The translations under genes and the position numbers were made by a program. From contig NZ_AMXN01000010.1 in the NCBI RefSeq assembly GCF_000332645.1, forward strand, positions 1 through 64,000: a stretch of 64,000 nucleotides of DNA, written 5' to 3'. Shown here one piece after another: positions 36,251-44,904 of the stretch. Numbering within the stretch: position 1 is the first letter of the stretch; every line of letters begins with the position of its first letter. The notes beneath the pieces were generated by a model, which had not been told where the DNA came from, did no database searches, and worked only from the letters and a program-made list of their open reading frames with translations. Source of the stretch: Bacillus inaquosorum KCTC 13429. GTDB lineage: Bacteria; Bacillota; Bacilli; Bacillales; Bacillaceae.

Positions 36251-36796
36251 TTACAAGTAGCTGTCTTCCTCTACCGTCACTCTCAGATCATCCATTGTAA
36301 TAAAGTAGATGGGATAGCCATCCTGTTCGCGCCTTTTTTCCGCTGTCCCAAGCATATACTTAGGGGAGCCTTCCTTTTCCGGGTCATATAAAAGCAGAAG
36401 CCCATCGGACTTATCAATGAAGAACTGATTTTTTTGTTTAAATTGAAGCGGGCTTTCATACGGACGGTGAGTCAGGCTTGCTTCATAGTCTGCCTGAGCC
36501 AGAACTGCTTCATACAGTTCCTTATTCGGTTCTTTCCAGTTCTTTTCCTGCTCGTAAAATGGCGTGATGACAGCTACCTTTAAGTCAGGGTATTCTTCCT
36601 GCAAATCATATGCAGCTTCGGCCGCCCATAGTTCCGTCCCAAGCTGACCTGAAATTAAAATCCATTCTAATCCTTCATCCAAAAAAGCAATCAGCCGGTT
36701 CTTAATGGCTTTTTTTATGTAATACAGCGCCTTGTCATCCTGTTTAAATATCCCGAGTTCAAACGGTTTATAGCCCGTTATTGCCAATACTTTCAT
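36251..36796 (-). CDS. ypsA: SLOG-superfamily protein YpsA
   Basis: A 181-residue Rossmann-like protein of the SLOG superfamily (DUF1273), which bind nucleotide-derived ligands. N-terminal [17 protein letters not shown], the glycine-rich [17 protein letters not shown] (about 47-63), and the C-terminal LLYDPEKEG are visible. Overproduction of B. subtilis YpsA inhibits cell division, and its gene is next to gpsB (78 bases), an arrangement common in Firmicutes. Two adjacent ATGs (36796, 36799) follow AGGTGAA. No enzymatic reaction is established to my knowledge. Confidence 0.9.
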   Translation of the reverse strand: MKVLAITGYKPFELGIFKQDDKALYYIKKAIKNRLIAFLDEGLEWILISGQLGTELWAAEAAYDLQEEYPDLKVAVITPFYEQEKNWKEPNKELYEAVLAQADYEASLTHRPYESPLQFKQKNQFFIDKSDGLLLLYDPEKEGSPKYMLGTAEKRREQDGYPIYFITMDDLRVTVEEDSYL

Positions 36797-36813
36797 CATT
36801 TCACCTGCTTTAA

Positions 36814-36843
36814 AAAATGGGGCTCCCGTTGGGCCCCATTTGA
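36814..36843 (-). terminator. Terminator of cotD
   Basis: AAATGGGGC/GCCCCATTT with loop and TTTTTT on the minus strand, between cotD and ypsA. Confidence 0.8.
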
Positions 36844-36885
36844 TGTGCTGCATTGTTTACACCATCAAGCTGCACGTTTTCCATA

Positions 36886-37113
36886 CTAGTAGTCGCAGCA
36901 AGGTTTTCCTGCTTGAAAATGCTGATGCGTAGCCGGATCAACATTTGAGAAAGTGTGTGGAAAGTAGTGAACGTGCTGAAAATGCTGGTGGTTTACGTTT
37001 GTTGTATGCTGTGGATGAATGTGCGGCACGATAGTCTTCGAAAACGTATGGTGTTCACAGCAATGAGTAGGATGGACAATTGGCGCCACCATATGCGGTC
37101 TGCAGTGATGCAT
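36886..37113 (-). CDS. cotD: Inner spore coat protein CotD
   Basis: A 75-residue protein with extreme composition: about one residue in four is His, with Cys pairs near residue 18 (HCCEHH) and at the C-terminus (KPCCDY), and many Pro. It is a structural component of the inner coat. A sigma-K promoter lies upstream (37150-37178), matching the known late mother-cell expression modulated by GerE. A terminator follows. Metal binding or disulfide cross-linking is suggested by composition only. Confidence 0.96.
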   Translation of the reverse strand: MHHCRPHMVAPIVHPTHCCEHHTFSKTIVPHIHPQHTTNVNHQHFQHVHYFPHTFSNVDPATHQHFQAGKPCCDY

Positions 37114-37149
37114 GATAAAATCCCCTTTCCATAAACTTTATTACAATAC

Positions 37150-37178
37150 TAAGCTATGAAAAATTAGGGGTACATGTT
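37150..37178 (-). promoter_or_regulatory. Sigma-K promoter of cotD
   Basis: CATAGCTTA (37158-37150) fits the sigma-K -10 consensus CATAnnnTA, with AACA (37178-37175) 16 bases upstream on the minus strand. Confidence 0.75.
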
Positions 37179-37196
37179 CTAATACAAAGACCTATT

Positions 37197-37292
37197 TTAA
37201 AAGTGTGCAATTAAGCTGTCTTTAAAGTTTGAAAACACAAAAGCAATCAAAAATACCACAACAAAGAACAAGTAAAAAACACCCTTATACAT
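37197..37292 (-). CDS. 31-residue membrane micropeptide, unknown
   Basis: The frame MYKGVFYLFFVVVFLIAFVF-SNFKDSLIAHF has one strongly hydrophobic helix (5-20) and a short polar tail. AAAGGGAGAG lies six bases before ATG. It sits upstream of cotD in the cotD-mrfB gap of 312 bases; the rest of the gap (37293-37425) is AT-rich and holds nothing else I can support. I do not recognise the family. The ribosome binding site and the position before a sporulation gene suggest it is expressed. Confidence 0.6.
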   Translation of the reverse strand: MYKGVFYLFFVVVFLIAFVFSNFKDSLIAHF

Positions 37293-37425
37293 ACCAACTC
37301 TCCCTTTAAAAATAACTAACGTCATTTTACAGGATTCGCCGCTATTCTACAACAAAATCGATGTGAATTCAGCAAAAAAAATTCATGGCGAAACAAGTCG
37401 TCTTTTGCGCTTTCCCGGGGAATAT

Positions 37426-38679
37426 TTAAGAGGAATATTTCCTCTTCAGCCGGGTGATTCTCACATGCAGTTTTTCTGTTTCTTTTTCTGATAAGAATGC
37501 CACATCGCTAAGTAATTGTTCAGTTATATGCAATGCTTTCCCGAACGCTTTTTCCTTATGCTCAAAATATTTCGCAAGCTCTATCACAGCATCATATCTG
37601 CACTTCTGATTTTGGGAGCGGGACAGCTTTTCCCAAAGCGGCACTGCTTCTGCCAACCGGTTTTGTTTCTTGTACAGGTGCGATAAATCGAGCAGCGCTC
37701 TGTCCTGATCCTCAAACGGCTTTTCTTTAAGCGTTTCAAGCTGTTTGACCGCCTGATCCGTTTCTTTATGGGCCATAAACCATTTCGCCATTGCATAAGC
37801 TTCACTGTGCTCTTTTGGCGCATGTGATTCTGAAAGAATTTTTTTAGACATATGAATGTACAATGAAATAAGCGATAGCACATCCATTTCATTATGATGC
37901 AGGACACCTTTTAGAAGATCCGGCTCTTGCGCCTTGATAAAATGAAAGTAAAGCATTGGTGCCAAATAGCCCGGTGTATCTTCTTGTCTGCGGATGCCGA
38001 GCTCCTCTTTTTCAACCGTGCCAAGTGATACACGGTCCATTTTGTGTTTCCACAGGCGTCTTGCTCCATGCAGAAGGTCAAAGTGGCCGAACTCCGGGAG
38101 CTTCGGAAGTCTGTCGCGGATCAATGTGTGCCTTGTTTTCACCTGCGGCCAATCAAAGGCTTTTCCGTTGTACGTAACAAGTGATGTAATGTCAACCTCG
38201 CTTAAAAAGCTTTGATACAAGGCGACATCATTCCCCGGTTTGGGCAAAAGATGCTGTTTGACTGTCACTCGGTCTTCATATACTCTCGCATGACCAAGCA
38301 AAAAAATAGTATTTCCGGCTCCGCCTCCAAGACCGGTTGTTTCTGTATCAAAGAAAAAGAGGCTGTTTTTCTTATACCCTTTTGCTGACAACGTATGCGA
38401 CAGGCTGCTTTGATTCCACAATGTGATCACTTCATCTAGCTGAGAAAAACTGTACAACCCATGGCGGTGAGAAAGCGGATATTCTACTTCCCTGATGAGA
38501 CAGTATTCATCTTCGAAGAAAAAAGGCTTCATGCCAAAAGCCTCCCACTCTTCTAAAAACGGAATTTCAGCATGGTTTTCAACGCATTTGTTTTCTTGTT
38601 TGCCCGCTTCTATTTTATGTTCCCCTTCATCAAGCACCATATGCTTTTTCATTCGCTGGAGTTTCCCTTTTAATGACAT
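37426..38679 (-). CDS. mrfB: Mitomycin repair exonuclease MrfB (YprB)
   Basis: A 417-residue protein with a central DEDD-type 3'-5' exonuclease fold: FFFDTETTGLGGG (Asp/Glu about 107-109), Asp in NGKAFDWPQ (about 172) and Asp in HHNEMDVLSL (about 262). A C-terminal segment (from about 300) has TPR-like helices (AMAKWFMAHKETDQAVKQLE). In B. subtilis MrfA-MrfB form a repair route for mitomycin C adducts independent of UvrABC. It starts 16 bases after mrfA ends, with GGAGGTCAGAT as ribosome binding site. Confidence 0.93.
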   Translation of the reverse strand: MSLKGKLQRMKKHMVLDEGEHKIEAGKQENKCVENHAEIPFLEEWEAFGMKPFFFEDEYCLIREVEYPLSHRHGLYSFSQLDEVITLWNQSSLSHTLSAKGYKKNSLFFFDTETTGLGGGAGNTIFLLGHARVYEDRVTVKQHLLPKPGNDVALYQSFLSEVDITSLVTYNGKAFDWPQVKTRHTLIRDRLPKLPEFGHFDLLHGARRLWKHKMDRVSLGTVEKEELGIRRQEDTPGYLAPMLYFHFIKAQEPDLLKGVLHHNEMDVLSLISLYIHMSKKILSESHAPKEHSEAYAMAKWFMAHKETDQAVKQLETLKEKPFEDQDRALLDLSHLYKKQNRLAEAVPLWEKLSRSQNQKCRYDAVIELAKYFEHKEKAFGKALHITEQLLSDVAFLSEKETEKLHVRITRLKRKYSS

Positions 38680-38694
38680 ATCTGACCTCCCTCC

Positions 38695-40944
38695 TTACGA
38701 CATTTGATCCAACAGCTGCAAAATTCTTTCCTTTGCTTTTATCCCGTCTATTTCGGTACCTATACAAGACGGACAGCCGTCATGGCAGGGACATTGTTTA
38801 ATCAGCTGTTTCGCAGCTTCATTAATATCTGCAAATCGTTTGAAGACTTCCTCCGCCAAACCGATACCGCCCGGATAATGATCATATAAAAATATGGTCG
38901 GCAATCCGGTATGGGCTGCTTTGATTTGAGAAACGACATGCACATCGTTTCGGTCACACATGATATACACAGGGACAATATGCTGCAGCACATTCGAAAT
39001 GCCAAGAAGCAGCTGTTCCAACGTCTTTTCCCCGATGTCTTCGTCTGCTGTTTTGATTTCGAGCCAAGCTGCACTTGTATGCAGTTCTTCTTCCGGCAAA
39101 TAAATAGGACCAGAGCCAATATTTTCGAAAGTGGTCATTTTTATTTTTTTAAAAATGGTCGGCAGGGCATTGACAGTGACGTCACCATAGTGCAGTGACG
39201 TACGGCTGTTTTCTGTCGTTTTATCAACTTCTAATACTTTTAGCTGAACTGCCAGGTTGGCATCCGTATAATATTCAACATCGACTTTCCTGACATAAGC
39301 CTTTTTATGGTCCCAATCGAGCTTCTCTACTTGGTATTGGACCCCTTCATGCAAATAAATCGCTTCATCATGCAAAAGCGTCATCGCGCTAAATCGATCC
39401 ATTTCACCGATAATCCTTACATTTGCAATATCTGACTGATCAACAATGACGACGTTTTCTTGTGATGCGGAGCGCAAACTGATATTTGAAGCAGGGAACG
39501 ATTCGCTTGCCCAATGATACCGTTCGCCATTGCGGTGAAGAACAGCCTCTTCCTGAAGGTACTCAAGAATGTCACTGACATCCATCGGCCCAAACTCTTC
39601 ATCAGCTCTAAAAGGAAGCTCATACGCCGCACACTTTAAGTGGTCTACTAAAATAATCAAATTCTCAGGATTGATTCTTGCAGATTCCGGCGAACGGTTA
39701 AAGAAGTATTCTGGATGGCGCACAATATATTGGTCAATCGGCGTTGAATTGGCGACCATGATAATCAAAGACTCACCGTGTCTTCTGCCGGCTCGTCCCG
39801 CCTGCTGCCATGCACTTGCCACACTTCCAGGATAACCCGTCATCACACACACTTGCAGCTGTCCGATATCAACACCAAGCTCTAAGGCATTCGTACTGAC
39901 AACTCCTAAAATCTCGCCTTCTCTTAGCCCTCTTTCGATTTCTCTCCGCTCTTTCGGAAGATAGCCTCCCCGATAGCCTCTGATTGACTTTGTCCCGATC
40001 TCTTTTTTCACAAGCTCTTGAATATGGCTTAAAATAATTTCCACCCGGACTCTGCTTCTGGCAAAAACAATGGTCTGCACTTTGTTTTTCAGAAACTCTT
40101 TCGCCAGTTCATTCACTTCTGCTGTTGCACTCTTTCTGATATTCAGCGGTTTGTTCACAATTGGCGGATTATAAAACACAAAGTGCTTCCGTCCGCTCGG
40201 GGCACCGTTGTCATCGACCAGCCGCATCGGTTTGCCCGTCAGCTGCTCCCCCAATTCCTTCGGGTTGGCAATCGTAGCGGAAGTGCAAATAAAAATTGGA
40301 TCGCTTCCGTAAAACCGGCAGATACGCTTCAGCCGCCGGATCACATTCGCCACATGGCTCCCGAAAACACCGCGATACGTATGAAGCTCATCGATGACGA
40401 TATACTTAAGGTTTTCAAACAAACTGACCCATTTCGTATGATGCGGAAGAATGGCAGAATGCAGCATATCGGGGTTTGTAATGACAATATGACCTGCTTT
40501 TCTCACTTTTTGTCTGATTGCCGGAGACGTATCCCCGTCATATGTAAAGCTTTTAATATCAATGCCCATTTCATCAATGATTTCATTTAGCTCGCTCTTT
40601 TGGTCCTGTGCCAGCGCTTTAGTCGGAAATAAATATAGCGCCCGGTTTGTTTCGTCTTGGGCGATGGACTGCAGGACTGGGAGGTTATAGCATAACGTTT
40701 TTCCTGATGCGGTTGGCGTTACGGTAACGATGCTCTCTCCTTTTTGCACACATTGAAAAGCGGAATATTGGTGGGTATATAGTTCATCAATGCCCCTATT
40801 CGAAAGGGCTGTCTTTATTCTCTCGTCTATACTTTCAGGCATCGGCCTTGTTCTTGCTTCACGAGGCTCAATTTCATGCCAATTCACAACGTTTTCATTT
40901 CCTTTTAACTCAGAAATGAGCTCAGTTAGTGATTTCTTTTTCAT
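38695..40944 (-). CDS. mrfA: Mitomycin repair helicase MrfA (YprA)
   Basis: A 749-residue superfamily 2 DEAD-like 3'-5' DNA helicase. Walker A TPTASGKTLCYNLP is near residue 80, DELH near 190, and the arginine-finger motif QQAGRAGRR near 385. A C-terminal DUF1998 domain holds the four zinc-binding Cys in CPCHDGCPSC (about 713-722), a feature of this family. It acts with MrfB on mitomycin-damaged DNA. First gene of mrfA-mrfB; no LexA box was recognised upstream. Confidence 0.95.
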   Translation of the reverse strand: MKKKSLTELISELKGNENVVNWHEIEPREARTRPMPESIDERIKTALSNRGIDELYTHQYSAFQCVQKGESIVTVTPTASGKTLCYNLPVLQSIAQDETNRALYLFPTKALAQDQKSELNEIIDEMGIDIKSFTYDGDTSPAIRQKVRKAGHIVITNPDMLHSAILPHHTKWVSLFENLKYIVIDELHTYRGVFGSHVANVIRRLKRICRFYGSDPIFICTSATIANPKELGEQLTGKPMRLVDDNGAPSGRKHFVFYNPPIVNKPLNIRKSATAEVNELAKEFLKNKVQTIVFARSRVRVEIILSHIQELVKKEIGTKSIRGYRGGYLPKERREIERGLREGEILGVVSTNALELGVDIGQLQVCVMTGYPGSVASAWQQAGRAGRRHGESLIIMVANSTPIDQYIVRHPEYFFNRSPESARINPENLIILVDHLKCAAYELPFRADEEFGPMDVSDILEYLQEEAVLHRNGERYHWASESFPASNISLRSASQENVVIVDQSDIANVRIIGEMDRFSAMTLLHDEAIYLHEGVQYQVEKLDWDHKKAYVRKVDVEYYTDANLAVQLKVLEVDKTTENSRTSLHYGDVTVNALPTIFKKIKMTTFENIGSGPIYLPEEELHTSAAWLEIKTADEDIGEKTLEQLLLGISNVLQHIVPVYIMCDRNDVHVVSQIKAAHTGLPTIFLYDHYPGGIGLAEEVFKRFADINEAAKQLIKQCPCHDGCPSCIGTEIDGIKAKERILQLLDQMS

Positions 40945-41020
40945 TCTTTACACCTCTTTGTCAAATACAGTTTACCGAATATTTGTTTGCATGGCTAGGT
41001 GCAAATTTTATACAATCAAA

Positions 41021-41048
41021 CAAAAAAGCAAGGCATACGCCCTGCTTA
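41021..41048 (-). terminator. Terminator of ypqE
   Basis: AAGCANGGC/GCCNTGCTT stem overlapping the ypqE stop, followed by TTTTTTG on the minus strand. Confidence 0.8.
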
Positions 41049-41552
41049 TTTCGCTTTTATTGTGAGGAGCTTTGTTTCACCTTTATGCGCAGCTTTTTCG
41101 CCTGCCGGCACAATTGATCCTACAGCTTCACCATTCATTATAACGATCGGGATGACTGTACTGCTCGCTTTTTCTTTTATTAATTCCAAATCACACGTAA
41201 TCAGCGGGTCACCGACCTTCACTTTGTCCCCTTCTTTAATGTGGGCAGTAAACCCTTCTCCGTTCATATTGACCGTTTCCAGCCCGACATGAATTAACAG
41301 TTCTATTCCCGAGCGAGTCCGAATGCCAACGGCGTGTTTGGTGTGGAAAATCTGAATCACTTCACCTTCAGCAGGTGAAACGATTTCACCGTTTGAGGGT
41401 TCCACCGCTATTCCTTCACCCATCATTTTCTGTGAAAAAACAGGGTCCGGCACATCCGTCAAGTCCATTACCGTACCGTCTGCCGGAGAATAAATAACCT
41501 CTTCTGTTACTTTTTCCTGAGTTTTGCCCATTCCGAATAATTTTTTCAGCAA
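41046..41552 (-). CDS. ypqE: Orphan PTS EIIA (glucose family) YpqE
   Basis: A 168-residue stand-alone EIIA of the glucose/sucrose family. The phosphorylated His lies in [11 protein letters not shown] (about 87), and the second pocket His in [11 protein letters not shown] (about 72). It receives phosphate from HPr and can supply EIIBC permeases that lack their own EIIA, several of which exist in B. subtilis. Start is TTG after AAGGGAGAAAACACA. No permease gene is adjacent, and it is divergent from ypqA. Confidence 0.9.
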   Translation of the reverse strand: MLKKLFGMGKTQEKVTEEVIYSPADGTVMDLTDVPDPVFSQKMMGEGIAVEPSNGEIVSPAEGEVIQIFHTKHAVGIRTRSGIELLIHVGLETVNMNGEGFTAHIKEGDKVKVGDPLITCDLELIKEKASSTVIPIVIMNGEAVGSIVPAGEKAAHKGETKLLTIKAK

Positions 41553-41689
41553 TGTGTTTTCTCCCTTCTCATTCACTTCAACCGCTATCCCTTCATTCAT
41601 CACTATTTAACCACACTTTCAATTTTGCTTCAATTTATAACAACATCTGGCACAGGCGCATAATCTGGTTAAAAAAGGCGGTGGCAGAT

Positions 41690-42109
41690 TTGGAATTCAA
41701 TGATGACAAAAAGAACGAACTGCAAAAGAAAGAAGAAATCATTACACAGGCAATAGACCATCTTTTTCAATCCTCAGCGTTCGGCAACCTTTTAAACGGA
41801 TTTCAGAACCTGATCAACTCGAGTTTAAAGGATGTGCAGACGACCATACAGCTCAGAGAAAGAGATACAGGGCTGTATGTCGATATCACGATTCCGTCGA
41901 CGTTTCGAGACGGCGACATCGTGGTTGATATTAAATCTAGGTATCTTCATGTCACACTTCAAGAAAAACAGCAACAGCAATATGAGGCCACTTTGACAAC
42001 CATGACGAGAACGGTGCAGCTGCCTTATGAAGTTCGCCAAGAAGATATGGAAACATCTTGGAACGAGCAGACAATGACGCTTTTCTTTCCAAAAAATAAG
42101 CATGAATGA
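41690..42109 (+). CDS. ypqA: Alpha-crystallin-like protein YpqA
   Basis: A 139-residue protein with a helical, charged N-terminus (about 1-35) and a beta-rich C-terminal part that reads like a small heat-shock (Hsp20) domain: GLYVDITIPSTFRDGDIVVDI..., then QLPYEVRQEDMETSW and MTLFFPK. It resembles Bacillus spore-coat Hsp20 relatives in pattern. The likely start is TTG at 41690 with AGGCGGTGG upstream. It is divergent from ypqE and ends in a hairpin shared with yppG. Chaperone activity is inference. Confidence 0.8.
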   Translation: MEFNDDKKNELQKKEEIITQAIDHLFQSSAFGNLLNGFQNLINSSLKDVQTTIQLRERDTGLYVDITIPSTFRDGDIVVDIKSRYLHVTLQEKQQQQYEATLTTMTRTVQLPYEVRQEDMETSWNEQTMTLFFPKNKHE

Positions 42110-42126
42110 GCGATTCATTCATGCTT
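42092..42126. terminator. Bidirectional hairpin ypqA/yppG
   Basis: AAGCATGAATG/CATTCATGCTT; on the minus strand it is followed by ATTTTTT, the better terminator direction. Confidence 0.75.
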
Positions 42127-42129
42127 CTA

Positions 42130-42498
42130 TCATTTGAAAAAGCTAGTAAATCCCTTTATTAAAGATCCGACCTGATTCATTGCACTCATCACTTGACCTG
42201 TCGTATCCATCATTTTATTAAAATCAAACTGCCCATTGGCTTTTTTGAATTGCGACATAATACTTTGAAATTGTGAGGGCTGCTGCTGATTTGGCCTTGG
42301 GATTGGATAAGGGTTGGTAAATACAGGCGGCTGCATTGGCATAGAATGGATCGGAGCATACGGCTGATAATAATCCTGCTGCCCATAATGCTGCTGCGGC
42401 AAGTATTGCCCAGGTGCAGCCTGCTGATAATATCCCTGCATTTGTTGAGGATAATAATAGCCCATTTGCCGAGGATAGCTTTGAGAACTCCAGTTCAT
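42130..42498 (-). CDS. yppG: YppG, Gln/Tyr/Pro-rich protein
   Basis: A 122-residue protein with a low-complexity N-terminal two thirds rich in Gln, Tyr and Pro ([20 protein letters not shown]), reminiscent of spore coat or exosporium proteins. A short helical C-terminus follows ([20 protein letters not shown]). It belongs to the YppG family of Bacillus. GGGGGGAATCGCA precedes the ATG. No Cys and no membrane segment. A coat role is suggested only by composition. Confidence 0.82.
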   Translation of the reverse strand: MNWSSQSYPRQMGYYYPQQMQGYYQQAAPGQYLPQQHYGQQDYYQPYAPIHSMPMQPPVFTNPYPIPRPNQQQPSQFQSIMSQFKKANGQFDFNKMMDTTGQVMSAMNQVGSLIKGFTSFFK

Positions 42499-42684
42499 TG
42501 CGATTCCCCCCAAACTCAACATGTTTCTCTTCTATATATGTATGAATGAAGTCTATTGTTTGTGTCACAGGTCCTGATCCGTGTTTGTCAAATTGTGTCG
42601 AAAGTTTAAATTTTTTAAAAACAGAAAAAAGTCGAATCATTGTGGTACCATTTCTTCAATACAGATGAGAGGGGATGCACCATA

Positions 42685-42873
42685 ATGAACGTATCATACT
42701 TAAGCAAACGTTTTGCAGAAATGAAGAAATATGAAACAGACTGTATGAATAAACTGATGGACTTTGCCAAGTTCCTCTATATTCAAGGACATCTCAGCAC
42801 AACTGAGTTTCGTAACAGTATGAAGGTTCTCGAAGCAAATGGAGCAGAAAGCCCGGCATATGAGCTGAATTAA
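42685..42873 (+). CDS. yppF: YppF, small helical protein
   Basis: A 62-residue soluble protein (MNVSYLSKRFAEMKKYETDC...) with a single Cys and predicted helices throughout, member of the YppF family. AGAGGGGATGCACC lies upstream of the ATG; a longer frame starting at 42640 lacks a ribosome binding site. It is divergent from yppG and convergent with yppE. No function is known to me. Confidence 0.82.
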   Translation: MNVSYLSKRFAEMKKYETDCMNKLMDFAKFLYIQGHLSTTEFRNSMKVLEANGAESPAYELN

Positions 42874-42898
42874 CGTCCGGCCCCCTATAACAAACGAA

Positions 42899-42930
42899 AA
42901 GAAGACAGCCTTTACCGGCTGTCTTCTCTT
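42899..42930. terminator. Bidirectional terminator yppF/yppE
   Basis: GAAGACAGCC/GGCTGTCTTC with a six-base loop; the yppE stop codon lies in the loop. Confidence 0.85.
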
Positions 42931-43283
42931 GCAATTTCATCCTTTACTGCGTGCAATGTGTAAAGGACTGACTCAGCGATATCCTTGAATCGTTTTTTAT
43001 GAATATGATGAACATATGATTGAAGGACCAATTCCTGAAAATTATCCTTTGCGGTCTCGATCTGCTCTCTATGCACATATTTCGGGCGGCGGGCTTTTAT
43101 CAGTTCAAGCGCCCCTTGCGCCCAGCGAGCTGCCAGAACATCATTCTCTTCAACTGCTGGCTTTATCGTCTCAAAAAAATCATAAGAAAGATCACTGTCT
43201 TTTCCTTCCTGATATCGATCAGCGCCTTTTTCAGCAGCTTCAATCATTTGCTCGGTCATTTCCAGTAATGTTTGTGATTGCAA
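42912..43283 (-). CDS. yppE: YppE, helical-bundle protein of unknown function
   Basis: A 123-residue all-helical protein (DUF1798). Key stretches are LLEMTEQMIEAAEKGADRYQ and ARWAQGALELIKARRPKYV. The start is TTG at 43283, seven bases after GAGGTGA; the GTG just before it is an alternative. It is 45 bases from the yppD stop and probably cotranscribed with it. No catalytic residues are evident. Confidence 0.82.
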   Translation of the reverse strand: MQSQTLLEMTEQMIEAAEKGADRYQEGKDSDLSYDFFETIKPAVEENDVLAARWAQGALELIKARRPKYVHREQIETAKDNFQELVLQSYVHHIHKKRFKDIAESVLYTLHAVKDEIAREDSR

Positions 43284-43328
43284 CACCCTTCACCTCAATG
43301 CATATCGTACCAAATTTTGCTCGCAAAT

Positions 43329-43574
43329 TCAGCCGATGCGGTATACCTTTTCAAATGCATACCTGTGTTCAGGCGAGTGATACAGCTCATTTATACAAAT
43401 ATGAAGGTCCATGATTTCTTCTTCCAGCACACTCAGGCGCTCGTTTTCCGTTTCCCGCATCTCAGCCTCAAATGCGTTTAAAGAATAATTCAGGCTCTGC
43501 TCAGCTCGGGTTAATTCGTCTTCTATATCAGAAAGCATACGGAGAATATCTGTCTTGCTTACGTAACCGGACAT
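43329..43574 (-). CDS. yppD: YppD, coiled-coil protein of unknown function
   Basis: An 81-residue, acidic, predicted coiled-coil protein (TDILRMLSDIEDELTRAEQS..., ETENERLSVLEEEIMDL) ending in HSPEHRYAFEKVYRIG. A single Cys is present at about residue 60. GGGAGG precedes the ATG. It appears to be the first gene of yppD-yppE. No function is known to me. An inverted repeat CGAAAA-N7-TTTTCG (43685-43703) lies upstream in the gap to sspM. Confidence 0.8.
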   Translation of the reverse strand: MSGYVSKTDILRMLSDIEDELTRAEQSLNYSLNAFEAEMRETENERLSVLEEEIMDLHICINELYHSPEHRYAFEKVYRIG

Positions 43575-43772
43575 TCGTGTACCTCCCTTTCCTCGTCTCT
43601 CCTGGTTAACATTCTTTGCTCTTCAGGCTCTTTCCTTCCTCATGACAAAACTAGAAGCAAATCGCCAAACAAACACGTATTCCACGAAAAGCTGAAGTTT
43701 TCGACAAAAACACCCGCAAAAATTGTATGATCTTCTCCTTTAATGCAAACGATACTTGTGAGGAGGTGCCGT

Positions 43773-43877
43773 ATGAAAACAAGACCGAAAAAAGCCGGCC
43801 AGCAAAAAAAGACTGAATCAAAAGCAATCGATTCTTTAGATAAAAAACTAGGCGGCCCGAACCGCCCTTCTACGTAA
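43773..43877 (+). CDS. sspM: Small acid-soluble spore protein M
   Basis: A 34-residue basic protein, MKTRPKKAGQQKKTESKAID...NRPST, matching minor SASP SspM made in the forespore. AGGAGGTGCCGT gives a near-perfect ribosome binding site. A sigma-G promoter is expected; GATACTT at 43751-43757 and TGTATGA upstream are a loose match. The stop codon runs into a hairpin shared with yppC. Confidence 0.9.
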   Translation: MKTRPKKAGQQKKTESKAIDSLDKKLGGPNRPST

Positions 43878-43911
43878 GAAGCAAGGATATCCCTTGCTTC
43901 TTTATTTTTTC
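43876..43911. terminator. Bidirectional terminator sspM/yppC
   Basis: AAGAAGCAAG/CTTGCTTCTT around GATATCC, with TTTATTTTTT on the plus side; the yppC stop lies just inside. Confidence 0.85.
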
Positions 43912-44864
43912 AGCCAATGCTGAACCGCAAAAAGCGCATGAAGCTGGCGTTTTTTATGTAAATACCATTCTGTCAATTCAATCTGCTTCGGTAATTCCTC
44001 CCGCCTAAAGAACGTTTTCTTTATCTTTCCATGAAACCAATCTGTTTTCTTTCCGTCTAATGAGTGGATTAACTCAGGGTAGCATGTCCTTAGCATAGGA
44101 GATGTTCTTTTTGTAATCCCGATCATTTTTTCCATATCAAAACGGGAGCCTGTATGCGGCACTGTGTGCAGAAAGTGATAAAAAGAGGAGAACAATTCCG
44201 GACTGAACAGCAATTGAGACAGCTGCTTTCCCAGTCTTATCCTTTCCTCTGTCTTTGAGAAACGTTTCACTGAAATGCCGTAAAGAAACCCGTCTGCAGC
44301 TGGAAAAATAACGGTGTTGAAATGAAACCAGTCACTTAAATAAAAAGGAATCGTGTCAAAAACGTTCTTTTTAAACGAAGGATTTTGTATAATAGGTGTT
44401 TGGATAGTGTTTTGTTCATTTATAATGAGGGCATACATCAGCCGCTCTGTGTTTCGCTCATGCCAAAAACGGGCCCATTCTTCCGTCATAAATTGTGAGA
44501 CGCCAAACACATGCAGATGATGAAACAGCGGTTTCCCGATTTTTTTTGACCAGTGATACAAAAGAAGCTGCGGATAGGCATCAGAAAAAATGAGCCAGTT
44601 CGCTCTTTCATAGGCTAAAAAGAACCACCTTTGCTGTCTCTCACGGAGTCCGAGCTGAAACAGACTGCCTTTTAAGTCAGTCATTGACCAGCCGGCATTG
44701 CGAGAAACGAAAGATGCCAAGAGCGACCATTTGATTTCCGGATGACGGTCATAAAATGATTTATACGCGTTCGTTCTTGAAATGTTATCTGCGTTTTTTG
44801 CTTTTGTCTGCCGCTCAATTCGGCTCAAAAGCTTTCTGATGGTCTGTTGTTCTTGCACGTTCAT
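43902..44864 (-). CDS. yppC: YppC, DUF2515 protein of unknown function
   Basis: A 320-residue soluble protein rich in aromatic residues and Arg/Lys, member of the DUF2515 family. Recognisable stretches are NAGWSMTDLKGSLFQLGLRERQQRWFF (split over about 55-80) and FHHLHVFGVSQFMTEEWARFW. There is no signal peptide and no catalytic motif I can name. It is divergent from recU with a 40-base gap. Ends in a terminator shared with sspM. Function unknown. Confidence 0.85.
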   Translation of the reverse strand: MNVQEQQTIRKLLSRIERQTKAKNADNISRTNAYKSFYDRHPEIKWSLLASFVSRNAGWSMTDLKGSLFQLGLRERQQRWFFLAYERANWLIFSDAYPQLLLYHWSKKIGKPLFHHLHVFGVSQFMTEEWARFWHERNTERLMYALIINEQNTIQTPIIQNPSFKKNVFDTIPFYLSDWFHFNTVIFPAADGFLYGISVKRFSKTEERIRLGKQLSQLLFSPELFSSFYHFLHTVPHTGSRFDMEKMIGITKRTSPMLRTCYPELIHSLDGKKTDWFHGKIKKTFFRREELPKQIELTEWYLHKKRQLHALFAVQHWLKK

Positions 44865-44904
44865 TCACTTCCGTCATGAATAGTTTAATAAGGAGGATGA
44901 GAAA

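Noticed and set aside
43685..43703. CGAAAA-N7-TTTTCG inverted repeat as a LexA site
   Set aside because: It lacks the CGAACnnnnGTTCG core of Bacillus LexA boxes; six-base arms may be chance.
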